64,000 nucleotides of DNA from Streptomyces sp. (GCA_013362785.1 JABFVM010000037.1:1-64000); one strand, 5' to 3'. Positions 17,692-27,593 are shown, counted from the stretch's first letter. The notes: a model not told the origin generated them from the letters alone. Numbers and translations are program-made.

Positions 17692-20472
17692 TCATCCGGC
17701 CGGTGCGCTCCCGTCGTGCCGGGTGGTGTGGTCGGTGCCGTACCCGGACCCACCGTCCCGCCCACCGCGCACATCACGGGGCGGGGACGCGGGCCCGGGG
17801 TGCGTCTCGGTCATGTGGGCCCGGTCCATGGGCGAAAGGTCCATGGGCGGTCGGGTGGTCATGGGGGTCACGTCTGTGTGGAGTGCATCCGTGTGGAGTG
17901 CGTCCAGGGAGGTCGGGTGCAGACGTGGGGGTTGCGGGCGCCCCGTGTCGAAGTTCGTCGGCTCCAGCCGGATCGACGCCGGGCGCATGGACTCCAGGCG
18001 GGTGGGCTCGGGGGGCGTGGGGGCCGAGCGGGTCGGGGCCGGGGTGGGTGGCGTGGTGTCGGAGGTCGGGTGGAGTGAGTGGGGGTAGGGGGGTGTGGTC
18101 GGGTGGGTGGTGCTGGTCGGGGTGGCGGGGGTGTGGGCCGAGTCCAGGTGGGACGAGTTCATGTGGCCCAGGTCCGTGTGGCTCACGTCCATGTGTCCGG
18201 CGTCCATGTGCCCGGCGTCCATGTGGCCCGAGTCCTGGCGACCCCAGCCCAAGTGGGCGGACGTTGTGTGGCCCGAGGACATGTGGCCTGACGCCATGTG
18301 GCCCGACGCCGTCTGTGTCGCGCGGCTCGATGTGGTGTGCGGGGCGTCCATGTGGCCTGCGCCCGTATGCCTCGCATCCATGTGCCCGCCACCCATGTGG
18401 TCGCCGCCCATGTGCTCACCATCCATGGGTCCGGAATCCATATGCCGGGAATCCACGTGTCCGGCGCCCATGCGACCGGCGTCCAGGTGACCGGCGTCCA
18501 GGTGACCGGCGTCGAAACGCCCGCCCCCCAGATGGCCTGCATCCAGATGCGCCGCGTCCCCATGGCCTGCATCCAGCTGCGCCGCATCCACATGCCCCGC
18601 GTCCATGTGGGCCGCCTCCATGTGCGCCGCCTCCATGTGCTGCTGTGTCTCGGCGAGCCCAATGCCCCGCTGGAAGGCAGCCATCAGCCCCGGGTCGTGT
18701 CCAGCGATGACTTCGGATTCCTGACGCGGTGCGGGACCGTCACGGAGTTGGGGCGCGATGTGTTCCTGGGCGCGGCGGCGCGGCAGTTGGGGCTTGCCCA
18801 TGGTTCCGCGCACGGAACTGGCACGCGGCGTGGGCGGTGCGACGGTGTTCTCCGCGACGATCCGACGCTCGCCGGGCTTGATGCCGGGCACGGCCTCCGC
18901 CGGGTTGGCCCGCTCTGCGCCGGTACCGCGCACGGGCAGCGGTGCCGGTCCGTTGCCGTTGGCCCGCGGGGCCGTACCCCCCGCACCGGTCTGCGGCTGC
19001 TGCTGCCGACGCGACGTGCCGGACGACGCCTCGGCCGCACCGCGCTGCCCGCCTGCCGATGCGGCCGACGAAGGCTGCCGATGCTGCTGCGGCGGAACCG
19101 TCGTCTGCTGCGAACGTGCCTGCGGCGAGGAGTGCGGCGGCACGGATGCCTCCGCCGCCCCATGCGTCGGCGCCTGCACCTGCGTATGCGCCTGTGTCTG
19201 CGCGTGCGCCTGTGCCCGTGCATCCTGCGATTCCGGCGCCCGCCCCGAGCCTCCGCGCTCCCCCGGCTCCGTGCCCAACAACCCCTGCGGCACGACGAGT
19301 ACGGCCTGGACACCGCCGTAGATGTTGGTCTGAAGGCGCACATGGATGCCGTGCCGCTTTGCGAGCTGGGACACGACGAACAGTCCGATGCGCCCGTCCG
19401 CCAGCAGGCTGGCGACGTTGACCTGGTCGGGGTCGGCGAGCAGGGCGTTCATACGGTTCTGCTCGGCGACCGGCATGCCGAGGCCGCGGTCCTCGACCTC
19501 GACGGCGAGTCCCGAGGTCACGAGGTTGGCGCGAAGGAGTACTTGGGTGTGCGGGGCGGAGAACACCGTGGCGTTCTCGACGAGTTCGGCCAGCAGGTGG
19601 ATGACGTCGGCGACGGCGTGCCCGCGCAGGGTGCCGTCGATCGGCGGTACGAGCTTGACCCGCGAGTACTGCTCGACCTCCGCGATCGCCGAGCGCAGTA
19701 CCTCGGTCATGGAGACCGGGTTGCTCCACTGCCGGCGGGAGACGGCGCCGCCGAGCACCGCGAGGTTCTCGGCATGGCGCCGGATGCGGGTGGCGAGGTG
19801 GTCCACGTGGAAGAGGCCCTTGAGCAGGTCGGGGTCCTCGATCTCGTTCTCCAGCTCGTCGAGGATCGAGATCTCTCGGTGGACGAGTGACTGGAGGCGT
19901 CGGGCGAGGTTGACGAAGACTTCCAGCTTCTGTTCGCTGCCGGCCTGGCTGGAGAGCTGGGCGGCCTGGACGACGGCGGTGACGGCGCCGTCGTGGGCGC
20001 GGGCCAGATCGGCGGCGAGGAGTTCGAAGTCGTCGGCACCCTCGGGCGCACCGCTGCGCGACTTGCGCTTAGGCGGGCCGTCGCCGCGCCGCAGCGTCTC
20101 GACGAGGGCCCGCAGATCGGCTTCGCCGCGGGCGCTGCTGCGGCGCAGTGCGCCGATGCGGTCGCTCACGGACCTGGCGGTGCGGTTGGCGGCCACCGCG
20201 GCGATCAGGATGCCGGCCAGGGTCACCGAGACCGCACCGGTGAGCACGGCCCACAGGGTGAGGCTCGGCCGTGCTCCGGTGGTGCGCACGACGAACAGCA
20301 CGGCCGCGCAGGCGCTGAGAGCCACCGCGATGGGTGGCAGTACGGCCAGACGCAGCAGTTGGGGCCGTATATGGGTCTCGGGCAGCGCGGGTGCGGTGCG
20401 GGTGGCCGGGCGCCCGTGCCGCCCGCCCTCACGGCGGTCTGCGCGTGCGGCCGGGGCGCGGAGTTGAGACAT
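17692..20472 (-). CDS. cvnA: Conservon CvnA, nitrate/sulfonate-type sensor histidine kinase-like protein with extended repeat tail
   Basis: Two TMs, HATPase-like LAELVENATVFSAPHTQV...GLGMP; start MSQLRAPAARA. Confidence 0.9.
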   Translation of the reverse strand: MSQLRAPAARADRREGGRHGRPATRTAPALPETHIRPQLLRLAVLPPIAVALSACAAVLFVVRTTGARPSLTLWAVLTGAVSVTLAGILIAAVAANRTARSVSDRIGALRRSSARGEADLRALVETLRRGDGPPKRKSRSGAPEGADDFELLAADLARAHDGAVTAVVQAAQLSSQAGSEQKLEVFVNLARRLQSLVHREISILDELENEIEDPDLLKGLFHVDHLATRIRRHAENLAVLGGAVSRRQWSNPVSMTEVLRSAIAEVEQYSRVKLVPPIDGTLRGHAVADVIHLLAELVENATVFSAPHTQVLLRANLVTSGLAVEVEDRGLGMPVAEQNRMNALLADPDQVNVASLLADGRIGLFVVSQLAKRHGIHVRLQTNIYGGVQAVLVVPQGLLGTEPGERGGSGRAPESQDARAQAHAQTQAHTQVQAPTHGAAEASVPPHSSPQARSQQTTVPPQQHRQPSSAASAGGQRGAAEASSGTSRRQQQPQTGAGGTAPRANGNGPAPLPVRGTGAERANPAEAVPGIKPGERRIVAENTVAPPTPRASSVRGTMGKPQLPRRRAQEHIAPQLRDGPAPRQESEVIAGHDPGLMAAFQRGIGLAETQQHMEAAHMEAAHMDAGHVDAAQLDAGHGDAAHLDAGHLGGGRFDAGHLDAGHLDAGRMGAGHVDSRHMDSGPMDGEHMGGDHMGGGHMDARHTGAGHMDAPHTTSSRATQTASGHMASGHMSSGHTTSAHLGWGRQDSGHMDAGHMDAGHMDVSHTDLGHMNSSHLDSAHTPATPTSTTHPTTPPYPHSLHPTSDTTPPTPAPTRSAPTPPEPTRLESMRPASIRLEPTNFDTGRPQPPRLHPTSLDALHTDALHTDVTPMTTRPPMDLSPMDRAHMTETHPGPASPPRDVRGGRDGGSGYGTDHTTRHDGSAPAG
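18133..18640 (-). repeat. 15-bp periodic repeat encoding His/Met-rich pentapeptides (H-M/L-D-A-G) in CvnA
   Basis: Translation HMEAAHMEAAHMDAGHVDAAQLDAGH...HMDAGHMDAGHMDVSHTDLGHMNSSHLDSAH. Confidence 0.95.
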
Positions 20473-20777
20473 CGGGGTCCTCGTACTGGTCCGTCGGTCG
20501 GGGCCTTGGGGCGTGCGCGCGGTCTGCGCGACCCGGGGCATGCGCCATCGCGATGTCGGTCGACAGAACCGACGAAATTCGGCTCCGTGTCGCCCGACGG
20601 ACACTCACAGTAGTCGCCTCCGCATCATGTGCGGTGGGCAGTTGACAAAGTCCCGCAGGCAGCGTCCCGCTCTGGTATGAGCTCTCGTACGACAGACCGA
20701 TAACCGGCCCTGCCGTTCGCCCGCATGAAGTCCCCGAATGATCAGACCTGGTCAGAAGTGGTCACGAGGAAAAGTCG

Positions 20778-20806
20778 GGGGTGGGGCACGTCATGTGCCC
20801 CACCCC
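20778..20806 (-). terminator. Terminator downstream of the MBL-fold gene
   Basis: GGGGTGGGGCAC-gtcat-GTGCCCCACCCC, followed on the minus strand by gacttttcc. Confidence 0.75.
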
Positions 20807-21000
20807 TCGTGGACTTCCGTTTTTCGCGCTCGCCGACACCCCGGCCGGGACGGTTCGGCGCCGCGCACGTCCGGCTCCGCGCCCCCGGCACGTCACGGGC
20901 CGTATCGGCGCACGCAACCCAACACGCACCCCGCCCCGCTCCCACACGCCCGGCGTGAACCGACCCTCACGGGCCCTCGCGGGCGCGCGGAGGCTCCCTG

Positions 21001-22194
21001 CTACACAGCCGCCGCGCTCTCCGGCTCCGGATCCGGTCCCGGCTCCGGAGCGATCGGCGGCCACGCCGGCCACCCCTCGGCGGGCGCCTCCGCCACGTCA
21101 CGCCACCACGGCGTCACCTGGGACAGGGAGGCCGGCTCGAAGGGCTCGCCGCAGCGGGGGGCGGCCAGCGTGACCCCGGCCTTGTGCGTGGCCCGCATCA
21201 TCCACTCCCCCGGCTCCGCCCACGGATGCGGCGCCAGATTGAAGGTGGCCCAGTGGATCGGCAGGAGGGCGCCCACGGTCGGATCGCCGCCCTGCAGATC
21301 GAGATGGGCCCGGACGCCCTCGTCCGGTGTCATGTGGATGTCGGGCCAGAAGTCCGAGTAGGCGCCGACCTGGATCATCGTGGCGTCGAAGGGCCCGTGA
21401 TCGGCGCCGATGTCCTTGAAGCCCTCGAAGTAGCCGGTGTCACCACTGTGGTAGATCCGGTGCTCGTCCGACGCGACGACCCAGGACGCCCAGAGGGTGT
21501 GCTGGGTGTTGCGCAGTCCGCGGCCGCAGAAGTGGCGGGCCGGGGTGGCGGTCAGGGTGAGTCCGCCGACCTTCGTCGCCTCGTGCCAGTCCAGCTCGCG
21601 CAGCCGGTCGGCGGAGACGCCCCAGTGTTCGAGGTGGGCGCCGACGCCGAGCGGTACGGCGAAGATCGTGTCCGTGCCGGCCAGCGCCTTGATCGTGGGC
21701 ATGTCGAGGTGGTCGTAGTGATCGTGCGAGATGACGACGACGTCGACCGGGCCGAGCGCGGCGAGCGGCAGCGGCACGGGGTGCAGCCGCTTGGGCCCGG
21801 CGAAGGGGAACGGGGAGCAGCGGTCGCCCCACACGGGGTCGAAGAGCACCCGGTGGCCGTCGATCTCCGCGAGGATGCTGGAGTGCCCCATCCAGGTCAG
21901 GCGCAGTCCGCCGGCGGGCGGCTTGGCCAGGTCGGCGTAGGTGGTGGGATGCACCGGCACGGTGCCCTTGGGGGAACGGCGGGGCCGGGTGTCCTTGTCG
22001 AAGAAGACCTTGGCGAACTCCAGCATCGACCCGGAGGGACGGGTCCGGGCGACGCCTCCCGGGTTCTGGAAGATGCCGTCCTTGAAGTGCGGCGATCTGC
22101 GGATGCGCGCCATGCGCTCACCGCTCGGATCCACGCCGAAGGCCTCGGGCCGCAGGGCGCTCAGCCCGGAGCTCGGGAAACGGAAACCGGCCAC
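21001..22194 (-). CDS. MBL fold metallo-hydrolase (NAPE-PLD/UlaG-like)
   Basis: VISHDHYDHLD, AHLDLQGGDPTVGALLPIHWATFNLAPHPW. Confidence 0.9.
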   Translation of the reverse strand: MAGFRFPSSGLSALRPEAFGVDPSGERMARIRRSPHFKDGIFQNPGGVARTRPSGSMLEFAKVFFDKDTRPRRSPKGTVPVHPTTYADLAKPPAGGLRLTWMGHSSILAEIDGHRVLFDPVWGDRCSPFPFAGPKRLHPVPLPLAALGPVDVVVISHDHYDHLDMPTIKALAGTDTIFAVPLGVGAHLEHWGVSADRLRELDWHEATKVGGLTLTATPARHFCGRGLRNTQHTLWASWVVASDEHRIYHSGDTGYFEGFKDIGADHGPFDATMIQVGAYSDFWPDIHMTPDEGVRAHLDLQGGDPTVGALLPIHWATFNLAPHPWAEPGEWMMRATHKAGVTLAAPRCGEPFEPASLSQVTPWWRDVAEAPAEGWPAWPPIAPEPGPDPEPESAAAV

Positions 22195-22280
22195 GGTACC
22201 TCCAGGTGGAGTCGGTGAGGTCTTCCATTATGGTCGGCCCCTCCGACAACCCCGGGCGCCCCCTGTCGGTCGCCACTCGG

Positions 22281-22346
22281 CTGAACATTCATTCAGTACG
22301 TTGACATGTCCCCGCCTTGCCTCTGATACTGACCCATCGTTCAGTA
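22281..22346 (+). promoter_or_regulatory. Candidate promoter with two inverted-repeat operators
   Basis: CTGAA-cattca-TTCAG; TTGACA-N18-GATACT; TACTGA-cccatcgt-TCAGTA. Confidence 0.55.
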
Positions 22347-22388
22347 ACCGCGCGCGGCACGCGGCCCCGCACTCCCGTCGGAGACCCC

Positions 22389-23567
22389 ATGACCACCCCA
22401 TTCCTGTCGCTCACCTGGACCGATCACGTCACCGGCCGCCAGGGCTTCCTGGTCGTGGACCGGCTGGTACGCGGCGTGTCCAGCGGTGGGCTGCGGATGC
22501 GGCCGGGCTGCACGCTGGAGGAGGTCGCCGGACTCGCCCGCGGCATGAGCATGAAGGAAGCGCTGCACTACGAGCCCGGGGCCCGCTACGTTCCCCTGGG
22601 CGGCGCCAAGGGCGGCATCGACTGCGATCCCCGGGATCCGGAGGCGTACGGGCTCCTGGTGCGCTACCTGCGGACCATGCGGCCGTACATCGAGAGCTTC
22701 TGGACCACGGGCGAGGACCTGGGTCTGACCCAGGACGTGGTGGAACGCGCGGCCGCGGAGGCGGGGCTCGTCTCGTCCGTCCAGGCCGTGTATCCGCTGC
22801 TCGACGACGAGGCCGGCGCCCGGCGGCGGCTCGCGGACGCGTTCGCCGTCGAGGTGGACGGGATCGGGCTGGACGAGCTGGTCGGTGGCTGCGGGGTCGC
22901 CGAGTCGGTGCTGACGGCCCTGGACCGGGCCGGTGTGCCGTACTGGAGGACCCGGGTCGCCGTGCAGGGGCTCGGGACCATGGGCGGCGCCACGGCGCGC
23001 TTCCTCACGCGCGCGGGGCTCACGGTCGTGGCCGTCGCCGACATCAAGGGCACGATCGCCAACCCGGCCGGCCTCGACATCGAGAGCCTGCTGGCGGCAC
23101 GGGACGCGTACGGCACCGTCGACCGTGCCGCGCTGCGCCCCGGGGACCGTGAACTGCCGGGCGACGCCTGGCTGGCGGCCGAGGCGGAGGTGCTGGTGCC
23201 GGCGGCCGTGTCGTACACGATCGACGCCGTGAACCAGGAGCGGATCACCGCCCGTTGGATCGCCGAGGCGGCCAACATGCCCGTACGGCACGAGGCGGAG
23301 GAACTGCTGGCCGCGCGGGGCGTCACGGTGCTGCCGGACGTGGTGGTCAACTCGGCCACCAACGCCTGGTGGTGGTGGACGCTGTTCGGCGACATCGGCG
23401 CGGACGCGGATCAGGCCTTCGACCACACGCGGCGCTCGATGCGTGCCCTGACGGACCTCGCGCTGGCCCGCGCCGAGGCCGACGGGACGACGCCCCGGGC
23501 CGCCGCACACGCCATCGCGGCGGACCGGCTGCCGGTGATCACCGAGCGCTTCGGATGGCACCGGTGA
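22389..23567 (+). CDS. Glu/Leu/Phe/Val dehydrogenase family protein
   Basis: GGAKGGIDCDPRDPEAYGLLVRYLRTM...VAVQGLGTMGGATARFL. Confidence 0.9.
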   Translation: MTTPFLSLTWTDHVTGRQGFLVVDRLVRGVSSGGLRMRPGCTLEEVAGLARGMSMKEALHYEPGARYVPLGGAKGGIDCDPRDPEAYGLLVRYLRTMRPYIESFWTTGEDLGLTQDVVERAAAEAGLVSSVQAVYPLLDDEAGARRRLADAFAVEVDGIGLDELVGGCGVAESVLTALDRAGVPYWRTRVAVQGLGTMGGATARFLTRAGLTVVAVADIKGTIANPAGLDIESLLAARDAYGTVDRAALRPGDRELPGDAWLAAEAEVLVPAAVSYTIDAVNQERITARWIAEAANMPVRHEAEELLAARGVTVLPDVVVNSATNAWWWWTLFGDIGADADQAFDHTRRSMRALTDLALARAEADGTTPRAAAHAIAADRLPVITERFGWHR

Positions 23568-23638
23568 CGGCGGACCGTCCCGAGCCTTGCCCGGCCGCGG
23601 CTCGGGGAGGGCCCGAGCCGAGGCCTTAGGGTGACGGA

Positions 23639-24259
23639 GTGGCAAGAGTGCGGTTGAGCGTGGCGGAGCGGCGTGAGGAGTTGCTGCGGGCCGCCGTGGA
23701 GCAGATAGAGGCGCGGGGCGTGGCGGCGGTGAGGATCGCCGACGTGGCCTCGGTGCTCGGGGTGAGCAACGCACTGGTGCTGTATCACTTCGCCACGAAG
23801 GAGAAGTTGGTCGCGGCCGCGTTCACCCATGCGGCCGAGGGCGACCTGGCCCGTCTGCGCCGGCTTCTCGGCCGCCGTACGACGGCGCTGCGACGGCTGC
23901 GGGCGGCCGTGCGCTGGTATGCGCCGACCGGTCAGGCCAAGGGCTGGCGGCTCTGGATCGAGGGCTGGGCGGCGGCGTTGCGCGAGCCCGCGCTGCAGGA
24001 GGTCACACGGGACCTGGACCGGCAGTGGAAGGCCGCCATCGCCGAGGTCATCGCTCAGGGCGTGGCCGCGGAGGAGTTCAGCTGTCCCGACCCGGCCGGT
24101 ACCGCGCTGCGCCTCACGGCGCTCCTCGACGGGCTCGCCGTACAGCTGACGTCGTATCCGGGGGCGGTGTCACGCGCGCGTGCCCAGGAGTGGGTGGACG
24201 AGGCGCTCGCCCGGGAACTGGGGCTGGAGCGGGCGGCGTTGACCGCGTCGGCGCGCTGA
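23639..24259 (+). CDS. TetR/AcrR (BetI-like) regulator
   Basis: ERREELLRAAVEQIEARGVAAVRIADVASVLGVSNALVLYHFATKEKLVAAAF. Confidence 0.9.
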   Translation: MARVRLSVAERREELLRAAVEQIEARGVAAVRIADVASVLGVSNALVLYHFATKEKLVAAAFTHAAEGDLARLRRLLGRRTTALRRLRAAVRWYAPTGQAKGWRLWIEGWAAALREPALQEVTRDLDRQWKAAIAEVIAQGVAAEEFSCPDPAGTALRLTALLDGLAVQLTSYPGAVSRARAQEWVDEALARELGLERAALTASAR

Positions 24260-24358
24260 GGTCGCCGATCGCCCGGCGGTCGGGGCCGCACGTGTACGAC
24301 AGCCGTGTGGGCCGCGCCCCCTCGGACAGGGCACGGCCCACTGGGCCGGGGCGCCGTC

Positions 24359-25192
24359 TCAGGCCACCGATTCGATCCGCATCTTGATGTCGTCCGGCGA
24401 CAGCGCGCCCTTGGCCGTCACATGGTCCCCGGACGACTCGCCGCGCAGGCGCCGCCCGATCCACGGCACCAGGTACTCGCGCGCCCAGTGGACGTCGTCC
24501 CGGCGGATCTCCAGGGTGCCGCGGGGCGGGAGCTGGGGCCAGGGCTGGTCCGGGTCGGCCGGGACCTCCAGACCGAGGACCTGTCCCGCGCGCAGCGCCA
24601 CACGCGTGTGCCCCTCGGGAGACAGGTGGAGCCGGTCGTCGTCCCAGGCCCGGCGGTCCTGGACGGTCTTCAGGGACCACAGGTCGAGCACCGGGCAGCC
24701 GTACCGGTCGGCGATGGCCCGCACATGTCCGTTGTACGTGGCGATCTTGCCGCGCAGATGCTTCAGCACGGGCACGCCACGTGTGTCGAAGCCGGTCGTC
24801 ACCATGACGGTGCCGACGGCTGAGGTGAGCCGGGCGATCGCCCGCTCGAAACGCTCGGCCACCTCGTCGGGGTCGGTGCCGGGCCGGATGATGTCGTTGC
24901 CGCCCGCGCAGAAGGAGACCAGGTCGGGGGCCAGTTCCGCGGCTTTCGGGAGCTGGTCCTCGATGATCTGGTCGAGAAGTCTGCCGCGCACGGCGAGGTT
25001 GGTGTAGTCGAAGTCGCCCTCGGGTCGCCGGTCCGCGAGAAGTACCGCGAACCGGTCGGCCCAGCCGACGAACGCCCCGTCGGGGCCGGGGTCGCCGACG
25101 CCCTCGGTGAAGCTGTCCCCCACCGCGACGTACGACCCGATCACTGCTCTGCTGTCACTCTTCGAATCGCCTGCCACACCGGCATGATTCAC
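24359..25192 (-). CDS. SGNH/GDSL hydrolase
   Basis: YVAVGDSFTEGVGDP, GGNDIIRPG, DRLHLSPEGHTRVA. Confidence 0.9.
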   Translation of the reverse strand: MNHAGVAGDSKSDSRAVIGSYVAVGDSFTEGVGDPGPDGAFVGWADRFAVLLADRRPEGDFDYTNLAVRGRLLDQIIEDQLPKAAELAPDLVSFCAGGNDIIRPGTDPDEVAERFERAIARLTSAVGTVMVTTGFDTRGVPVLKHLRGKIATYNGHVRAIADRYGCPVLDLWSLKTVQDRRAWDDDRLHLSPEGHTRVALRAGQVLGLEVPADPDQPWPQLPPRGTLEIRRDDVHWAREYLVPWIGRRLRGESSGDHVTAKGALSPDDIKMRIESVA

Positions 25193-25287
25193 CTTCGAAT
25201 GTGACTTACGCGACCGTAAGGAAGGGTTGACGGGCGGTGAGATAAGCCACTCCCAAAGTCTTGGCCAAACCTGGAATAAGCCCCTGA

Positions 25288-26001
25288 TCAGGGCTGTTGT
25301 GGACTCAACCGCCAGACTCGGAAGCCGCTGATCCTGAAGTGACTCCACGTCGTCCGGAAGGCGAAGTGCCCACCGGTGTACGGCTCCTGGTCGGTGTAGT
25401 CGAAGACGAGCCGCCCGTTGTTCCACCACTGGACGGTGGAGCCGTCGGAGACGACATGGACCCGGTTGGGCCGGTTGGGCACCAACAGCGGCTCGGTGTA
25501 GTCGTAGACCAGCGGACGGACCCCGGCCTCGCCGACGTAGCGGCGCAGGCGTGTCGTGGTGTTGTAGTTGGCGCCGTAACCGGCGTAGTACGTCTTGAGG
25601 TAGTCGTATTCGGCGAGCGCGCCGCCCCGTCGGGTGGCGAAGAGGTCGTCGGGGGACCGGACGTCGACGGCGTTCCAGAAGTTGTTGAGGTCGGAGACAC
25701 GGTCGTTGGGGCCGCCCTCGGAGACGGCGGTGGCCGTGTACTGGAGGAGGTACGGCCCTTCGAGCCGCTTCTTGAACCACACCGTGGCGCCGCTGGGTAC
25801 GTCGACCTCCAGCACTCCGTGTGACGCGGTGACGGTGCCGCCGTCCTGGAGTTCGGTCACCCACTGGCCGAGTCCGTGACGGAAGTCGTCGTGGGCGACA
25901 AGCCGGCGGTGGGGCGCCGCACCGGCCGGGCCCGCGGGAACGACTGTCCCCAGTGCGGCGCCGGCGGCCAGGATTCCGAACGCTCTGCGTGTGGTCGTCA
26001 C
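25288..26001 (-). CDS. Secreted DUF6250-like protein (concanavalin-type fold likely)
   Basis: TTRRAF Tat-like signal; DDFRHGLGQWVTELQDGGTVTASHGVLEVDVPSGATVWFKKRLEGPYLLQYTA. Confidence 0.65.
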   Translation of the reverse strand: MTTTRRAFGILAAGAALGTVVPAGPAGAAPHRRLVAHDDFRHGLGQWVTELQDGGTVTASHGVLEVDVPSGATVWFKKRLEGPYLLQYTATAVSEGGPNDRVSDLNNFWNAVDVRSPDDLFATRRGGALAEYDYLKTYYAGYGANYNTTTRLRRYVGEAGVRPLVYDYTEPLLVPNRPNRVHVVSDGSTVQWWNNGRLVFDYTDQEPYTGGHFAFRTTWSHFRISGFRVWRLSPQQP

Positions 26002-26120
26002 GGGGGTGGGCTCCTTCGTCGGGCACGAACCGCCCAGGACATAGACGGAAAGCGCTTGCGCCATGCGGACGGAGATCACTCTCTCCCGCCGCTCCCGCGC
26101 TGTCGACACCCCCGGACACA

Positions 26121-26158
26121 CCGAAGGCCGGACCCGGGGATCGGGGTCCGGCCTTCGG
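26121..26158 (-). terminator. Terminator of the M23 peptidase gene
   Basis: CCGAAGGCCGGACCC-N8-GGGTCCGGCCTTCGG, 15 bp perfect stem. Confidence 0.8.
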
Positions 26159-26187
26159 AGGCGTGTCAGGCGAGGCGGTCGGCGGGG

Positions 26188-27123
26188 TCAGCCGATGGCG
26201 ACGCCCTTGGAGCGGAGGTAGGCGACCGGGTCCACGTCCGAGCCGTAGTCCGGCGTGGTGCGGATCTCGAAGTGCAGGTGCGGGCCGGTCACGTTGCCGG
26301 TCGCGCCGGAGAGACCGATCTCCTGGCCCGCGGTCACGGTCTGGCCGGCCGAGACGGAGAGCGAGGACAGGTGGCCGTACTGGGCGTAGTAGCCGTCGGC
26401 GAGCTGGATGACGACCTGGTTGCCGTAGGCGCCGCCCCAGCCGGCGGAGACGACGGTGCCCGCGCCGACCGCCTTCAGCGGCGTGCCCGTCGAGGCGAAG
26501 AAGTCGACGCCGGTGTGGTAGCCGCTGGACCACATGCTGCCCGCCACCTTGTACGCGGTGGCGACGGAAGTGGCGTCCACGGGGGCGGAGAAGCCGTTGA
26601 CCGTGCTCGCGTTGTCGGCGGCCGTGGTCGCCTTCTTCGGCGTGGAGGACTTCGCGGAGGAGTCCTCCGAAGACGACTTGGACGACTTGGACGCCGAAGA
26701 GGAGGACGGGGCCGACGACTTGGGGGCGCTCGCCCCGGCCTTCTTGCCGCCGATCGAGAGCTTCAGGCCCGGGTGGATCAGCGACGGGTCGCTGCCGACG
26801 GCCTCACGGTTGTCGGCGTAGAGCTGCTTCCAGCCACCGTCGATGCTCTGCTCGTCGGCGATCTTCGCGAGGTAATCGCCGACCTTCACCGAGTAGGTGC
26901 GCACAGCCGTCTTCTTCTCGGTGGCCTTCTTCTCGACCGTCTTCTTCTCGACGCCCGGAAGGGACTGAACGGCCTTTTCCGAAACGGACTGCGAGGGAGC
27001 GGCGTGGGCGCCGGTGGCCCCGATGAGCGGGAGGGCGAGAGCGGCGCCACCGGTTCCGGCGACGGCGATGGAGCGGGTGAAGCGGGGGGACTTCGGGCGG
27101 CGGTGCTTACCCTTCGCGGGCAT
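26188..27123 (-). CDS. LysM domain M23 family metallopeptidase
   Basis: LysM-like YSVKVGDYLAKIADEQSIDGGWKQLYADNREAVG; M23 core GYHTGVDFFASTGTPLKAVGAGTVVSAGWGGAYGNQVVIQ...GPHLHFEIR. Confidence 0.93.
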   Translation of the reverse strand: MPAKGKHRRPKSPRFTRSIAVAGTGGAALALPLIGATGAHAAPSQSVSEKAVQSLPGVEKKTVEKKATEKKTAVRTYSVKVGDYLAKIADEQSIDGGWKQLYADNREAVGSDPSLIHPGLKLSIGGKKAGASAPKSSAPSSSSASKSSKSSSEDSSAKSSTPKKATTAADNASTVNGFSAPVDATSVATAYKVAGSMWSSGYHTGVDFFASTGTPLKAVGAGTVVSAGWGGAYGNQVVIQLADGYYAQYGHLSSLSVSAGQTVTAGQEIGLSGATGNVTGPHLHFEIRTTPDYGSDVDPVAYLRSKGVAIG

Positions 27124-27129
27124 GGCGAA

Positions 27130-27305
27130 TTCCTCTCCGGCGCCTACGAGGTGAGCTGTCGGGTGCGGGCTGGAGATGCCCGGTCGCGTGGGGACGCGAC
27201 TTGACCCCAAGCCTGTTCCGGAGACCGGAACAGGCGGTTGTACCTGTGGGTCCCCCGCTCCTGCCATGGTCGGGTGAGTTTGCGCGGGTTCCGGTCGGCG
27301 GCAGG
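27130..27305 (-). promoter_or_regulatory. c-di-AMP (ydaO-yuaA) riboswitch
   Basis: Minus strand: ACTCACCCGACCATGGCAGGAGCGGGGGACCCACAGG...CTTGGGGTCAA...CATCTCCAGCCCGCACCCGACAGCTCACCTCGTAGGCG, as seen before actinobacterial cell-wall hydrolases. Confidence 0.8.
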
Positions 27306-27593
27306 ATTCGGCGTCCGTCCGGATTGGTTGGGAACGTAAGCGAGGAAGACGCACGGGAACAAGTGAGAGGTTCCGTCCGAATGCGTTCCTGTTGATCCCT
27401 TGTGGGAATTACCGGTCACCCTGTGTGAATTATAAGTGCGTCGCCCTACTCAAAACCCCTTGAAAAGCATGTGAATTACGTGGACATGACGGGCGACACA
27501 CGGTCACGAATATGACGCTCCTCACGTGACACCACCCCAGCCGCCTTTTACTCAGAGCGAGTTGGAATTAAGGCGCCAATTCGGACAGAACCC

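Noticed and set aside
18133-18640. CRISPR-like array
   Set aside because: 15-bp period without spacers, in frame with a coding sequence; no cas genes.
17598-19890. Plus-strand ORFs 17598..18710 and 18298..19890 with repetitive translations
   Set aside because: They are antisense to the CvnA tail; the repeat arises from the same 15-bp DNA period and the minus frame continues a bona fide kinase.
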